Shown: piece after piece, positions 17,872 through 26,691 of the stretch | Numbering within the stretch: position 1 is the stretch's first letter | How the letters are laid out: each line of letters starts with the position of its first letter | Source of the DNA: Spirochaetes bacterium ADurb.Bin110 | Lineage (GTDB): Bacteria; Spirochaetota; Spirochaetia; Treponematales; Rectinemataceae | NCBI GenBank assembly: GCA_002070755.1 | Contig: MWDY01000181.1 | Location: 1 to 42,790 of the forward strand | DNA: 42,790 nucleotides | Direction of reading: 5' to 3' | Program-made: the position numbers and the translations under genes | Notes under the pieces: model-generated | The model's database searches: none | Seen by the model: only the letters and a program-made list of their open reading frames with translations | What the model was told of the DNA's origin: nothing

Positions 17872-19641
17872 TTAGAATACCCTCGCCTTGTAGCTAGTAT
17901 GCAATAGTTCATGAGAAAGGTGGCCAAGTGGTTTGCCCAAGAATTCGTCATAGAGCGCGACTATTGCAGGATTTTCGTGAGATTTTCTGATTGGAAGCCT
18001 GCGATCCTCTTCGTAGAGCGATAAGCTGCGAGCTCTTTTCTTTTCTATATCCGCAAGGACAGGCTGCCCGCCTCCGCCGATACAGCCTCCAGGGCAAGAC
18101 ATGATTTCGATGAAATGATATGGGCTTTTGCCTGCTCGAATCTCATCTAGCAAAATACGCGCATTTGAAAGGCCATGAGCAACAGCTACGCGAACAGGTG
18201 AGCCCCCAAGCAAAACCTCGGCACTCTTTATCGAATCGAAGCCACGCACTTGAATAAAATCTATGCTCTGTAAAGGTTTCTTTTCTACAATCTCATATAC
18301 GGTGCGCAGAGCAGCTTCCATTACGCCACCAGTCGTTCCAAAAATAGTAGCTGCACCTGTCGATTTGCCCAAAGGATCGTCGAAATCTTCTTCTGGCAGC
18401 GCTGCTATGTCGATACCTGCGAGCCTTATCATGCGTGCAAGTTCTCTAGTTGTGAGAGCCCAATCGACATCGAAGAATGGACGCAAGCTTGTGGTTTCCG
18501 GATCTTTCTCCTTCCACCAATCCCAGGCAGAATCCATTTCCTTGCGTCTTGCTTCATATTTCTTGGCTGTACAAGGCATTATAGATACTACCCTCATATT
18601 ATTGGGCGCAATGTTGGCATTTCTTGCATAGTAGGTCTTTGCGACGGCGCCAAACATCTGCTGTGGGCTTTTACACGTAGAAACATGGTCGAGCAGGTCA
18701 GGATAGAAGCCTTCGATAAAATTTATCCATCCTGGTGAGCATGAAGTTATCATGGGCAGAGTTCCACCATGGGAAAGTCGTTCAAGCAACTCGTTTCCTT
18801 CCTCGATTATTGTGAGATCAGCTGTGAACTGTGTATCGAAGACTCTGGAAAATCCGAGTCTACGGAGAGCCGCTACCATCTGGCCGGTTACAAGGCTTCC
18901 TGCCGGAAGGCCAAGAGCTTCGCCAAGAGATGCACGAATTGCTGGAGCAGTTTGTACAACCACGGAAAGTTTGGAATCTTCAAGCGCGCCATATACGTCC
19001 TGCGATTCATCCTTTTCTGTTATTGCTCCAGTCGGGCAAACCAAGGAACATTGGCCACATTGGACGCAGGCGCTCTGAGCCAATCCTCTATCCATAAAGG
19101 TTGCGACTCTAGTTCGAGTACCGCGCCCTGTAAAAGCGATCGCACTTACGCCCTGGGTATTCTCACAGACTGAAACGCATCGTCCACAGAGGATGCACTT
19201 TCTATCGTCTCGCGCGATGCCTTCGGAAGAATTATCGGAAGGTGGATATTTTTTGTAGCTAGGGAATCGGTCTGCATGGGCTCCGAGCAAATTGGCCATA
19301 GTGTGAAGCTCGCAGGTATCGGCTCTTAAGCAAGAGAGACATTCATCGGGGTGGTTTGCAAGCAATAGTTCAACAGCTGCTTTTCGCGCTCGAATAACAC
19401 GTGGACTCGATGTCCGAATCTTCATTCCTGGTGTGGGCTGTTGTACACAAGAGCGCAAAAGGGATTTTGCTCCTTCTACCTCTACAACGCAGACGCCGCA
19501 GGAGGCATTTTCGGAAATATCCTTGAGAAAGCAGAGAGTCGGGATCTTGACGCCAGCTCGCGCACAAGCTTCCACAATATTTTCGTTTGAATCTACCTTT
19601 ATGGTCTGTCCATCGATCGTTATATCTATCAAATTTTCCAT
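17872..19641 (-). CDS. hydA: [FeFe] hydrogenase catalytic subunit HydA (multimeric NAD-linked type)
   Basis: Makes or oxidises H2 at the H-cluster. Domains in order: N-terminal [2Fe-2S] ferredoxin (Cys37, Cys48, Cys51, Cys65), NuoG-type His-Cys cluster segment (HPDECLSCLRADTCEL, 97-112), two 4Fe-4S motifs (CILCGRCVSVC, 149-159; CVQCGQCSLVC, 192-202), then the H-cluster domain with L1 TSCSPGW (299-305), L2 MPCTAKKYE (355-363) and L3 EIMSCPGGCIGGGGQP (512-527). The start ATG 19641 has AAAGGAGG 7 bases upstream, overlapping the hydB stop. 589 residues. The first eight codons of the longer frame are rejected on that basis. It is last in hydCBA; maturation genes hydEFG are not in the window. Confidence 0.95.
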   Translation of the reverse strand: MENLIDITIDGQTIKVDSNENIVEACARAGVKIPTLCFLKDISENASCGVCVVEVEGAKSLLRSCVQQPTPGMKIRTSSPRVIRARKAAVELLLANHPDECLSCLRADTCELHTMANLLGAHADRFPSYKKYPPSDNSSEGIARDDRKCILCGRCVSVCENTQGVSAIAFTGRGTRTRVATFMDRGLAQSACVQCGQCSLVCPTGAITEKDESQDVYGALEDSKLSVVVQTAPAIRASLGEALGLPAGSLVTGQMVAALRRLGFSRVFDTQFTADLTIIEEGNELLERLSHGGTLPMITSCSPGWINFIEGFYPDLLDHVSTCKSPQQMFGAVAKTYYARNANIAPNNMRVVSIMPCTAKKYEARRKEMDSAWDWWKEKDPETTSLRPFFDVDWALTTRELARMIRLAGIDIAALPEEDFDDPLGKSTGAATIFGTTGGVMEAALRTVYEIVEKKPLQSIDFIQVRGFDSIKSAEVLLGGSPVRVAVAHGLSNARILLDEIRAGKSPYHFIEIMSCPGGCIGGGGQPVLADIEKKRARSLSLYEEDRRLPIRKSHENPAIVALYDEFLGKPLGHLSHELLHTSYKARVF

Positions 19642-19654
19642 TGATATGCCTCCT

Positions 19655-22600
19655 TTAATCGCTAACAAGGCTGCCGCGAGGTTCGCGTTTATGTTCCCTC
19701 ACATCGCAGCGAAGACAGCGATTAGCCTCCACTCGTGCTTGCTCGCCGGTGTACCCAAGATTGATCTCCATAAAATTGCTCTTACGCGCATTTACTGGGA
19801 GCATTGTTGGTTGGGTCATCTTTTGCTTACTGATATTGGCTGGAATCTCCATTCTGTAATCAAAGCGTCGAAATAGACTGTCGAAGCGCTTTTTCCCAGT
19901 TAATGCTTGGTCGATTATCTCGGCAACAGTTTTTGCCTGTCCCATTGCCTCTGCTGCTGTTGCTGGACCGAGCATTGCGTCTCCAATTGCATATACCTTG
20001 GGGTTAGATGTTATATGAGAGAAGGGGTCGGCCTTGATGCGTCCATTCTTGAGACGCTCTACGCCCAGCACTTCTATACCAGGTATCTCCACTTTTTCGC
20101 CTATGGCCATAATCACCATAGAGCAAGGAATATCCTCGATTTTATCTGTAGGAATAGGTGTTGGACGTCCTGAAGAATCGATAGGACCAGCTTTCATACG
20201 CTGAATTCGGACAGCTTTTGCAACTCGTTTGCCTTGCTGCTCCTGCGTTACGATTTCCAGGGGCGAAGCCATACAGATAAGCTCAATGCCCTCCTCAAGA
20301 GCACCCTTGAGTTCATCTAGGTTGGCTGGCATATCGGCTTTCGATCTTCGATAGACGATTCTAACCGTTGCTCCAAGGCGCAGAGCAGAGCGAGCGGCAT
20401 CTATTGCCGAATTTCCTCCACCTATCACTACTACATCGCCGCCTGTATGAACTTTTTCTTTTTTTGCGAGTGCGTTGAGGAAATCGCAGGCTTTGTAGAC
20501 ACCCAGAGCTTCCTCCCCTGGTATGTTCATGGAAAGTTCGGAAGAAGCACCTGCAGCTACGATTATGGCGTCGTTCTCTTCATGGAGTTTCTTCCATTGT
20601 TCTGGCTCAGTGATGCGTGTATTGTATACAAAGCGAGTTCCCAACTTTTCGATGAGATTGATTTCCTTCTTAAGGATGTCTTTTGGCAATCTATAAGATG
20701 GAATACCCCAGCGAAGCACGCCTCCTGCCTCTTGCCTGGATTCATAGATGGTGACTTCATGACCAAGGCGCACTAAGTAGAAAGCTGCTGTCAAACCAGC
20801 CGGTCCCGCCCCTATTATGGCAATTCTCTTGCCACTTGGGGGCAATTTATCTTTGAGAAGCTTTGTGTATACTTGTTTTTCTCTTCCCATCTTGTACATG
20901 GTGTCTGCAAGATAGCGATGGATCTCTCCCTGTGATACCGGTTCATCCAGCATGTCACGGCGACAGCGCATCCGGCAATGGAAGTGGCAGATTCGGCCAA
21001 TTGTGCCAGGCAGAGGATTTTCCCTTAGTGTGAGCTCGAAAGCATCTTCTATTCGGTTTTCCTTTAGGAGCTGCAAGTATCCTGGAATGTTCATGTGCAA
21101 AGGGCAGGAAGATTCGCAAAGTGCGATGTAGAGATTTTCGCAAACGCCAGCTGGACAGCGTTTTCCCTTTATATGCTCTATATATTCATCTCGGAAATAG
21201 CGCAGAGTTGTAAGAACAGGATTGGCCGAAGTTTGCCCAAGACCGCAGAGAGAAGAATCTTTGACAATCATTGCGATTTCCTCGAGCGTATCGAGATCTT
21301 CCTCACTCGCTTCACCATCAGATACCTTTTCGAGAATATGCAGCATTTGGGAAGTACCTTCTCGGCATGGTGTACATTTCCCGCAAGATTCTCCCATTAC
21401 AAAGCCCGTAAAATATCTGGCCACATCGACCATACAATTATCTTGATCCATGACCACCATGCCGCCTGATCCCATAATGGCTCCCAGCTCGGTAAGATGT
21501 TCGTAATCGATAGGAGTCTTGAAGAGGCTTGCAGGCACACAGCCTCCAGATGGTCCACCACATTGTACGGCTTTGATTTTTCTCTTAGGACCCATTCCTC
21601 CGCAAATACCATAGATTACGCTTTCAAGCGTGCTGCCAAGAGGAAGTTCTACAAGCCCAGTATTCCGAACCTTTCCGACAAAGGAAAACACCTTTGTTCC
21701 TGTGCTCATAGGAGTACCAAAACCCGCAAACCATTCTCCTCCTCGAGCTATTATCACTGGGATATTGCACCATGTTTCAACATTGTTGATCGAGGTTGGG
21801 CGGCCATAAAGGCCTTTCTCTACAGGGAATGGAGGTCTTGGCCTTGGTCTGCCGGCATTACCTTCAATAGAGGCTATTAGTGCGGTCTCTTCACCGCATA
21901 CAAAAGCTCCAGCTCCGGTCACTAAATCTATGTCAAACGAGAACTTACTTCCCAAGATGTTTCTTCCAAGGAGTCCATGCTGTCTTGCAGATTCTATGGC
22001 TAAATTGAGCCTATAGACAGCCAATGGGTATTCTGCACGGACATAGACAATTCCTTTGTTTACATTCATGGCATAGGCACCAAGAAGCATCCCTTCCAAT
22101 AGCATATGAGGATCGGATTCGATCTCATTTCTATTCATGTAGGCACCGGGGTCTCCTTCATCAGCATTGCATATTAGATAGGCTTCCCCAGGATTATCGA
22201 TCAGCGACTTACGCATGAGCGACCACTTTTTCCAGGTTGGAAAGCCTGCACCGCCTCGCCCGCGGAGTCCAGATTTTTTTACTTCTTCGATGATGGCCTC
22301 TGGTGGCATGGAAGTTAGAGCTCGAACAAGGCTTCCGTATCCTCCCACCGCTACGTATTCTTCAATGCTTTCTGGGTCTATCATTCCAGCATCGCGGAGA
22401 ATGATCTTTTCTTGATCCCTAAAGAAATTGAGTTCTTTCCATGTGGGAAGGTAATCATAGTCTCTGCCAAAATCCGCCTTGGATGTTCTGAAGTCCCATT
22501 CTTCGATCTTTGCTTCTGCTATCTTTGCGATTTTATCGTATGCAGCATCTGATGAAAGCCCAGAGATAATGCGTGATGCTTTAGATGTATTGACTTCAGT

Positions 22601-22849
22601 AAAGAAGAGGATTGGCTTGCCTGGTCTCCAGGCCATGACAACAGGTTCGGCCGCACAGAAACCAAAGCAACCAACACGGCGCAGGCGGATATTGGTATTC
22701 TCTGTCTTCTGAGAGAGAATTTCCCATACTTTGTCTGCTCCCGAGCCTATGCCGCAGGTTCCCATCCCCACAGAAATCCAAGGAATATTTCCATGAAAAT
22801 GGCTCGAGCCTTCTTGCGCTAGAAATCCTAGATCGGTGTTGTTGATCAT
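19655..22849 (-). CDS. hydB: Hydrogenase diaphorase subunit HydB fused to an NfnB/GltD-like flavoprotein
   Basis: Oxidoreductase subunit that passes electrons between NAD(P)(H) and HydA. Domains: thioredoxin-like [2Fe-2S] (Cys32, Cys61, Cys65); NuoF core with FMN/NADH motif GRGGAGFPTWKKW (197-209) and CNADEGDPGAYMNR; 4Fe-4S motif CGKCTPC (489-495) plus Cys535. After CPAGVC (565-570), where HydB normally has a two-cluster ferredoxin tail, the chain continues into a module like NfnB/GltD/DPYD: Cys-rich helical domain (578-629), FAD motif IIGAGPAG (678-685), second nucleotide motif VIGGGNSAIDAAR (808-820) and AIGDA (954-958). 1064 residues against about 600-630 for standard HydB. ATG 22849 overlaps the hydC stop and has GGGAGG upstream. 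Confidence 0.93.
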   Translation of the reverse strand: MINNTDLGFLAQEGSSHFHGNIPWISVGMGTCGIGSGADKVWEILSQKTENTNIRLRRVGCFGFCAAEPVVMAWRPGKPILFFTEVNTSKASRIISGLSSDAAYDKIAKIAEAKIEEWDFRTSKADFGRDYDYLPTWKELNFFRDQEKIILRDAGMIDPESIEEYVAVGGYGSLVRALTSMPPEAIIEEVKKSGLRGRGGAGFPTWKKWSLMRKSLIDNPGEAYLICNADEGDPGAYMNRNEIESDPHMLLEGMLLGAYAMNVNKGIVYVRAEYPLAVYRLNLAIESARQHGLLGRNILGSKFSFDIDLVTGAGAFVCGEETALIASIEGNAGRPRPRPPFPVEKGLYGRPTSINNVETWCNIPVIIARGGEWFAGFGTPMSTGTKVFSFVGKVRNTGLVELPLGSTLESVIYGICGGMGPKRKIKAVQCGGPSGGCVPASLFKTPIDYEHLTELGAIMGSGGMVVMDQDNCMVDVARYFTGFVMGESCGKCTPCREGTSQMLHILEKVSDGEASEEDLDTLEEIAMIVKDSSLCGLGQTSANPVLTTLRYFRDEYIEHIKGKRCPAGVCENLYIALCESSCPLHMNIPGYLQLLKENRIEDAFELTLRENPLPGTIGRICHFHCRMRCRRDMLDEPVSQGEIHRYLADTMYKMGREKQVYTKLLKDKLPPSGKRIAIIGAGPAGLTAAFYLVRLGHEVTIYESRQEAGGVLRWGIPSYRLPKDILKKEINLIEKLGTRFVYNTRITEPEQWKKLHEENDAIIVAAGASSELSMNIPGEEALGVYKACDFLNALAKKEKVHTGGDVVVIGGGNSAIDAARSALRLGATVRIVYRRSKADMPANLDELKGALEEGIELICMASPLEIVTQEQQGKRVAKAVRIQRMKAGPIDSSGRPTPIPTDKIEDIPCSMVIMAIGEKVEIPGIEVLGVERLKNGRIKADPFSHITSNPKVYAIGDAMLGPATAAEAMGQAKTVAEIIDQALTGKKRFDSLFRRFDYRMEIPANISKQKMTQPTMLPVNARKSNFMEINLGYTGEQARVEANRCLRCDVREHKREPRGSLVSD

Positions 22850-23361
22850 CGCTTGCCTCCCTTTTTAAGCTTATCCAGAAGAGAGACAAGCTTACTGACA
22901 GTCATTCGCGATAGCACTATGCCATCTACCATGATTACAGGCGCAAGCGCGCATTGACCAAAGCATGCTACTGTGCGAATCGTGATCAGATTATCAATAC
23001 TCGTAACCGAATTTTCTTCTTTTTCATTGAATTCTCTTATTTCGAGCCTAGAAAGAGCTTCATTTAGCAGCACAAGCGAGCCCCGTGTATGGCATGCTGT
23101 ACCGCGACAGACAATTATGGCATGCTCGCCCTGCGGCTTCAAACTGAAGAAAGAATAAAATGTTGCGACTGAATATACTCTCGAGAGCGGTATATCGAGC
23201 CTCTTGGAGATTTCTCTTAGAGTTGTCTCGGAGAGATATTTTTTTGGATCGTTTTGTTGTGCCTGTTCCAGGGCTCCGAGCAGGCTTCCATTCCTACCTT
23301 TCCATGAGTCGATGATGCTTTCGACATTCAAGGGTTCTGAATTGGAGATCGTTTTTGTCAT
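22846..23361 (-). CDS. hydC: Hydrogenase subunit HydC (NuoE-like 2Fe-2S protein)
   Basis: Small thioredoxin-like [2Fe-2S] subunit that works with HydB in the diaphorase half of the complex. An N-terminal helical segment is followed by VYSVATFYSFFSLKPQG and the four ligands Cys85 and Cys90 (CRGTACH) and Cys133 and Cys137 (CFGQC), as in NuoE. 171 residues, full length. ATG 23361 follows GGAGGAAGC. It heads the hydCBA operon, overlaps hydB by four bases and is preceded by the best sigma-70 promoter on this strand. Confidence 0.95.
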   Translation of the reverse strand: MTKTISNSEPLNVESIIDSWKGRNGSLLGALEQAQQNDPKKYLSETTLREISKRLDIPLSRVYSVATFYSFFSLKPQGEHAIIVCRGTACHTRGSLVLLNEALSRLEIREFNEKEENSVTSIDNLITIRTVACFGQCALAPVIMVDGIVLSRMTVSKLVSLLDKLKKGGKR

Positions 23362-23386
23362 GCTTCCTCCTTTGGCATTCTCTATT

Positions 23387-23414
23387 ATTTTATATCGATT
23401 AGGATATTTGTCAA
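23387..23414 (-). promoter_or_regulatory. Strong sigma-70 promoter for hydCBA
   Basis: On the minus strand, perfect TTGACA (23414-23409), a 16-base spacer and TAAAAT (23392-23387). Start near 23380, giving a leader of about 19 bases with the GGAGGA ribosome binding site. No Rex-type operator (TTGTTAA plus its inverted copy) was seen here. Confidence 0.75.
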
Positions 23415-23546
23415 GAAAAAATTATCTATAAAATCATAATTAAAAGGGCAGCAAAAGTGGAATCATAATAAAAAGATCTTAATAAATAGTAAAATATCGA
23501 TAAAAAGAGTATTGCATCTACGCTAGTTTTATACAATAGTATAAAT

Positions 23547-24482
23547 ATGGCTTTGAATGACCGAGAAAATGAAGAGATTTCTATTGCTCGTCCCAAATGG
23601 CCAATCAAATTCGCTAACCAAAGCGTAGATTGCGTGGGTCGAAAATTGAAACGCATCTTCGATCAGAATGCCAGTTCAGACTACTTCACAAGCGATGAGA
23701 TCCGCGACTATTCCTATTACGAAAAGCTTCTGCTACAAGAACTAGAAGCCATAGACCGAAAAATATCTAAAGGAAAGCTAAAGCCAAGCCATATTGCGGA
23801 ATATCCAAGGGTCATTCATGCCGACGAAGGCAAAATTCGTGCCTGCATATATATTGGTTCCTTTGATCCTTTTCAGCTTACCCATCTTACCGTTGCTATG
23901 CGTTTTCTTGCCTCTGATCTAAGCAGCTCAGATTTTGTAATTATAGTACCCGAAGGTTCGCCTGATACAGCAAAACCCCTTAAAACCGATTATGCTTTTC
24001 GCTATTCGATAGCGAAGATGCAGATAGAGGGTATTTTCGATTCCTTTATTAAGGCATTAGATTTGGGTATGCAAGCTGATACAATCGAGATTATAAGAAG
24101 ATTCATAGCGATGCATAGCGGATTCACTCTCGAGTTGACACATCTAATTGGTTCGGATTCGCTGCCGATCGCCGCAAGCTTGATATCGCAAGATATGCTA
24201 ATATGGAGAAAAGAAGCTCAAGAATCAAAAGTAGACTATCATCATTCTCTGTATGTTATTCAGCGAGGGGATGTACCAGAGATGCACTCCTATCTAGAAG
24301 CCTTTGAAAAGGAAGGCATCCAAGTTGTTGTCGATCCTTTCAGCGTGGAAGCTCCATCGAGCAGCGATTTTCGAACTAAACAGGCATATACGATAGTACT
24401 GCCGACTAATTCCATAAGAGAAAAAATGGAAATAATCTTTCGCTATCACATGCACAGAAGTTGGTCTTCAGATCGTCATTAG
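23547..24482 (+). CDS. NadD-like nucleotidylyltransferase-fold protein with degenerate active site
   Basis: Resembles nicotinate-mononucleotide adenylyltransferases of the HxGH superfamily. After an N-terminal extension of about 98 residues, charged and helical, the Rossmann domain begins IYIGSFDPFQLTHLTVAMR (101-119). HLIGSDSLP (199-207) and SSSDFR (271-276) correspond to the NadD IGxD and ISxTxxR segments. The FDPxHxGH signature reads FDPFQLTH, so the first catalytic His is Gln110 and the Gly is Thr112; His113 is kept. Enzyme activity is therefore doubtful. 311 residues versus about 190-215 for NadD. No ribosome binding site is visible before ATG 23547. It lies upstream of adk with 104 bases between. 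Confidence 0.65.
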   Translation: MALNDRENEEISIARPKWPIKFANQSVDCVGRKLKRIFDQNASSDYFTSDEIRDYSYYEKLLLQELEAIDRKISKGKLKPSHIAEYPRVIHADEGKIRACIYIGSFDPFQLTHLTVAMRFLASDLSSSDFVIIVPEGSPDTAKPLKTDYAFRYSIAKMQIEGIFDSFIKALDLGMQADTIEIIRRFIAMHSGFTLELTHLIGSDSLPIAASLISQDMLIWRKEAQESKVDYHHSLYVIQRGDVPEMHSYLEAFEKEGIQVVVDPFSVEAPSSSDFRTKQAYTIVLPTNSIREKMEIIFRYHMHRSWSSDRH

Positions 24483-24586
24483 CATAGAAGAATCTATCTT
24501 ATTTAGATGCATATGCCTTAAAAATGCGAAAAGCCCTTTTTTAGAGCTTCGAAGTGGTGTATAAGTATTTTATGAATATTCAGTCT

Positions 24587-25228
24587 ATGAAGTTGATTTT
24601 TTTAGGACCTCCAGGAGCAGGCAAGGGGACGATTGCAAGAATGGCCTCAGAGAGGCTGGGTATTCCTCAGATAAGCACCGGCGATATATTTCGTACAGCG
24701 GTAAAAGAGAAGACCGAACTGGGGCTAAAAGTTCAATCGATTCTTGCCGCTGGCGCTCTTGTGCCCGATGAGCTGACAATTGCCATAGTAAAAGAAAGGC
24801 TATCTTGGCCGGATGTAAGGCAAAGCTATATCCTAGATGGCTTTCCGAGGACAATTGCTCAAGCAGAAGCGCTGGCCACTTTTTCAAAACCGGATTCAGC
24901 AGTGGACTTTGAAGTCGATGACGATTTAATTCTTTTTCGGCTTACAGGAAGGCGAATATGTAAGAGTTGTGGTGCAATCTATCATATAGTAACAAAACCC
25001 CCGGTAACTGAAGGGCTTTGTGATCTATGTGGAGGCGAGCTATATATAAGGAACGATGATAGGGAAGAAACCGTCAAGATTCGACTTAAAGCATATCACG
25101 AAGAATCCGAACCCTTGATCGAATATTATTCTAGGCAAGGAATTCTGATGGCTATTGATGGTAGTCCTGATCCCGAAACCGTCTATAATACTTTTATTTC
25201 AAAGATTGGGCGATACTTGAAGAAATGA
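24587..25228 (+). CDS. adk: Adenylate kinase
   Basis: Interconverts ATP + AMP and two ADP. P-loop GPPGAGKGT is at residues 7-15, AMP-binding segment STGDIFRTA, DGFPRT, and a long LID domain with a zinc-type Cys4 knuckle (CKSCG and CDLCGG). 213 residues. The start is placed at 24587 (MKLIFLGPPG) by family alignment; ATG 24572 in the same frame would add five residues. Neither has a clear ribosome binding site, and a TATAAG box ends 6 bases before 24572, so a leaderless start there is possible. The stop overlaps the next start by four bases. Confidence 0.95.
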   Translation: MKLIFLGPPGAGKGTIARMASERLGIPQISTGDIFRTAVKEKTELGLKVQSILAAGALVPDELTIAIVKERLSWPDVRQSYILDGFPRTIAQAEALATFSKPDSAVDFEVDDDLILFRLTGRRICKSCGAIYHIVTKPPVTEGLCDLCGGELYIRNDDREETVKIRLKAYHEESEPLIEYYSRQGILMAIDGSPDPETVYNTFISKIGRYLKK

Positions 25229-26691
25229 GCATTTTGGGAGCTTTGTTCCAGAAAAAAGTCCCGTTTTCATTGAGCCTTTGGTTTTTGCTTTTAGGCTTGA
25301 TATTTATCTCGCTCTTGCCTAGCGAAATCGCAGTAGCAGAGGAGATAGTGCCAGGGGTTTGGAAAGGCGTACTGATATTGCGAGAGGTCACCCAAGAACA
25401 ATCTTCGCCAAAACTTCCTTCGTATTCGATGGATCAGCAATCAATGTCTTTTAGTTTCGAGTTCTATTTAAGGATTCTCTCTAAGGATAGGGGATTATTA
25501 GTCGATATTCCTGAACAAGGTTTGTATTCTTATCCTATAGATGAGTATACCATCGATGCTCAACAGATAAGCTTCATTTTCGACGCAATAGAGGGTGATG
25601 AAGAGCTTCGCTTTTTGGGCAATTACTCGACATCTTTTCTACCTCCTGGAAGCACTCACAGAGGAGCTATCGTTGGCTCGGTTAGAGGTCGATCTTGGAA
25701 TGGATCATTTTATGTGCAGAAGCAAGATTCGTCAGCGGATCCAGGGCAGATTTATTTAGATATCCCTGTGGAGGGTGGAGCACTACCTGCTACTCTTGTC
25801 TTTCCTTTGAGGGTCCTACCTTCTCTCGATCCGAATTCTCCACCTGATTTTCCTCTCATATTGCTTGTAGCCGGTGCGGGTAGGGCAGACAGAGATGGAA
25901 ACAATGTCGATGTTCCTGGAAAGATCGATTCTCTAAGACAGTTATCTAATATGCTGAGAATGCGCAATGTTGGAACTCTTCGTTATGATAAGCGAGGCAC
26001 AGGAGAAGCATACAAGCTCGAAAAACCAGGTCGCATGACTAGCTTTTCTGAGCATGTAAGAGATCTAACTTCTGTCATTATTGCTGCTGCAGCTCTACCT
26101 CGAAATGGAAGGCTGATAGTTGCAGGCATGAACGAGGGAGCCTGGATAGCCATGGCAGCCTTGGAAGACGAAAAGGTTGCTTCACTTGTCGATGGTTTTG
26201 TTGTAATCGATGCTAGCGGTCAGAGTCCTATGGAGACCTTGAAACAGTCTGTTGCGAGCCTAGATGAAGAGCTTCGAGCAAAAGCTTTGGAAGCAGCACA
26301 TAATCTAGTTCAAAGGGGAGTTCTGATCGATGTTCCGGCAGAGCTTATCGATTTTTTTGCACCAAGCAGAAAAGATTGGTTGGCAACTTGGCTCGCCTTT
26401 GATCCTGTCGAGACAATCGCAAGAGTCCGAATTCCAATTCTGTTCATTTATGGAGAAAATGATCTTCAGATAAGTAGGGAGGAGTTCTCCATGTTTGTTG
26501 AAGCAAGGCCTGAAGCTGCCGTGCGAGTTGTGCCAGAGATGAACTATGTGCTCAAAGAAGTCAAGAACGAGGATGAAAACTTTGCCGCCTTCACTGACCC
26601 ATCTTTTAAGGTGCCTTCGCTTCTCGCAGACCTGCTTGCTTCATTCGCTAAGGTTCAGCCGGCGCCTGAGGGCTTTATACCTTGGCACTAA
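25225..26691 (+). CDS. Exported alpha/beta-hydrolase-fold protein lacking nucleophile and catalytic His
   Basis: N-terminal signal peptide (basic start, hydrophobic stretch about residues 12-32, then VAEE), a beta-rich domain of about 150 residues, then an S33/BEM46-like alpha/beta hydrolase fold from about residue 205 (LILLVAGAGRADRDGN). The nucleophile elbow, normally GxSxG, reads GMNEG (301-305), with Asn303 in place of Ser. The acid Asp413 is kept in YGENDLQ. The MNHVLK segment that carries the His in relatives reads MNYVLK, with Tyr441. It thus looks like a non-catalytic hydrolase. ATG 25225 overlaps the adk stop (ATGA). The stop overlaps the convergent downstream gene. 488 residues. Confidence 0.75.
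   Translation: MSILGALFQKKVPFSLSLWFLLLGLIFISLLPSEIAVAEEIVPGVWKGVLILREVTQEQSSPKLPSYSMDQQSMSFSFEFYLRILSKDRGLLVDIPEQGLYSYPIDEYTIDAQQISFIFDAIEGDEELRFLGNYSTSFLPPGSTHRGAIVGSVRGRSWNGSFYVQKQDSSADPGQIYLDIPVEGGALPATLVFPLRVLPSLDPNSPPDFPLILLVAGAGRADRDGNNVDVPGKIDSLRQLSNMLRMRNVGTLRYDKRGTGEAYKLEKPGRMTSFSEHVRDLTSVIIAAAALPRNGRLIVAGMNEGAWIAMAALEDEKVASLVDGFVVIDASGQSPMETLKQSVASLDEELRAKALEAAHNLVQRGVLIDVPAELIDFFAPSRKDWLATWLAFDPVETIARVRIPILFIYGENDLQISREEFSMFVEARPEAAVRVVPEMNYVLKEVKNEDENFAAFTDPSFKVPSLLADLLASFAKVQPAPEGFIPWH

Noticed and set aside
23513..23546. TTGCAT followed by TATACAAT upstream of the NadD-like gene as a promoter.
   Set aside because: The spacing between possible -35 and -10 boxes is 12-14 bases, too short for a normal sigma-70 promoter, and other pairings match poorly.
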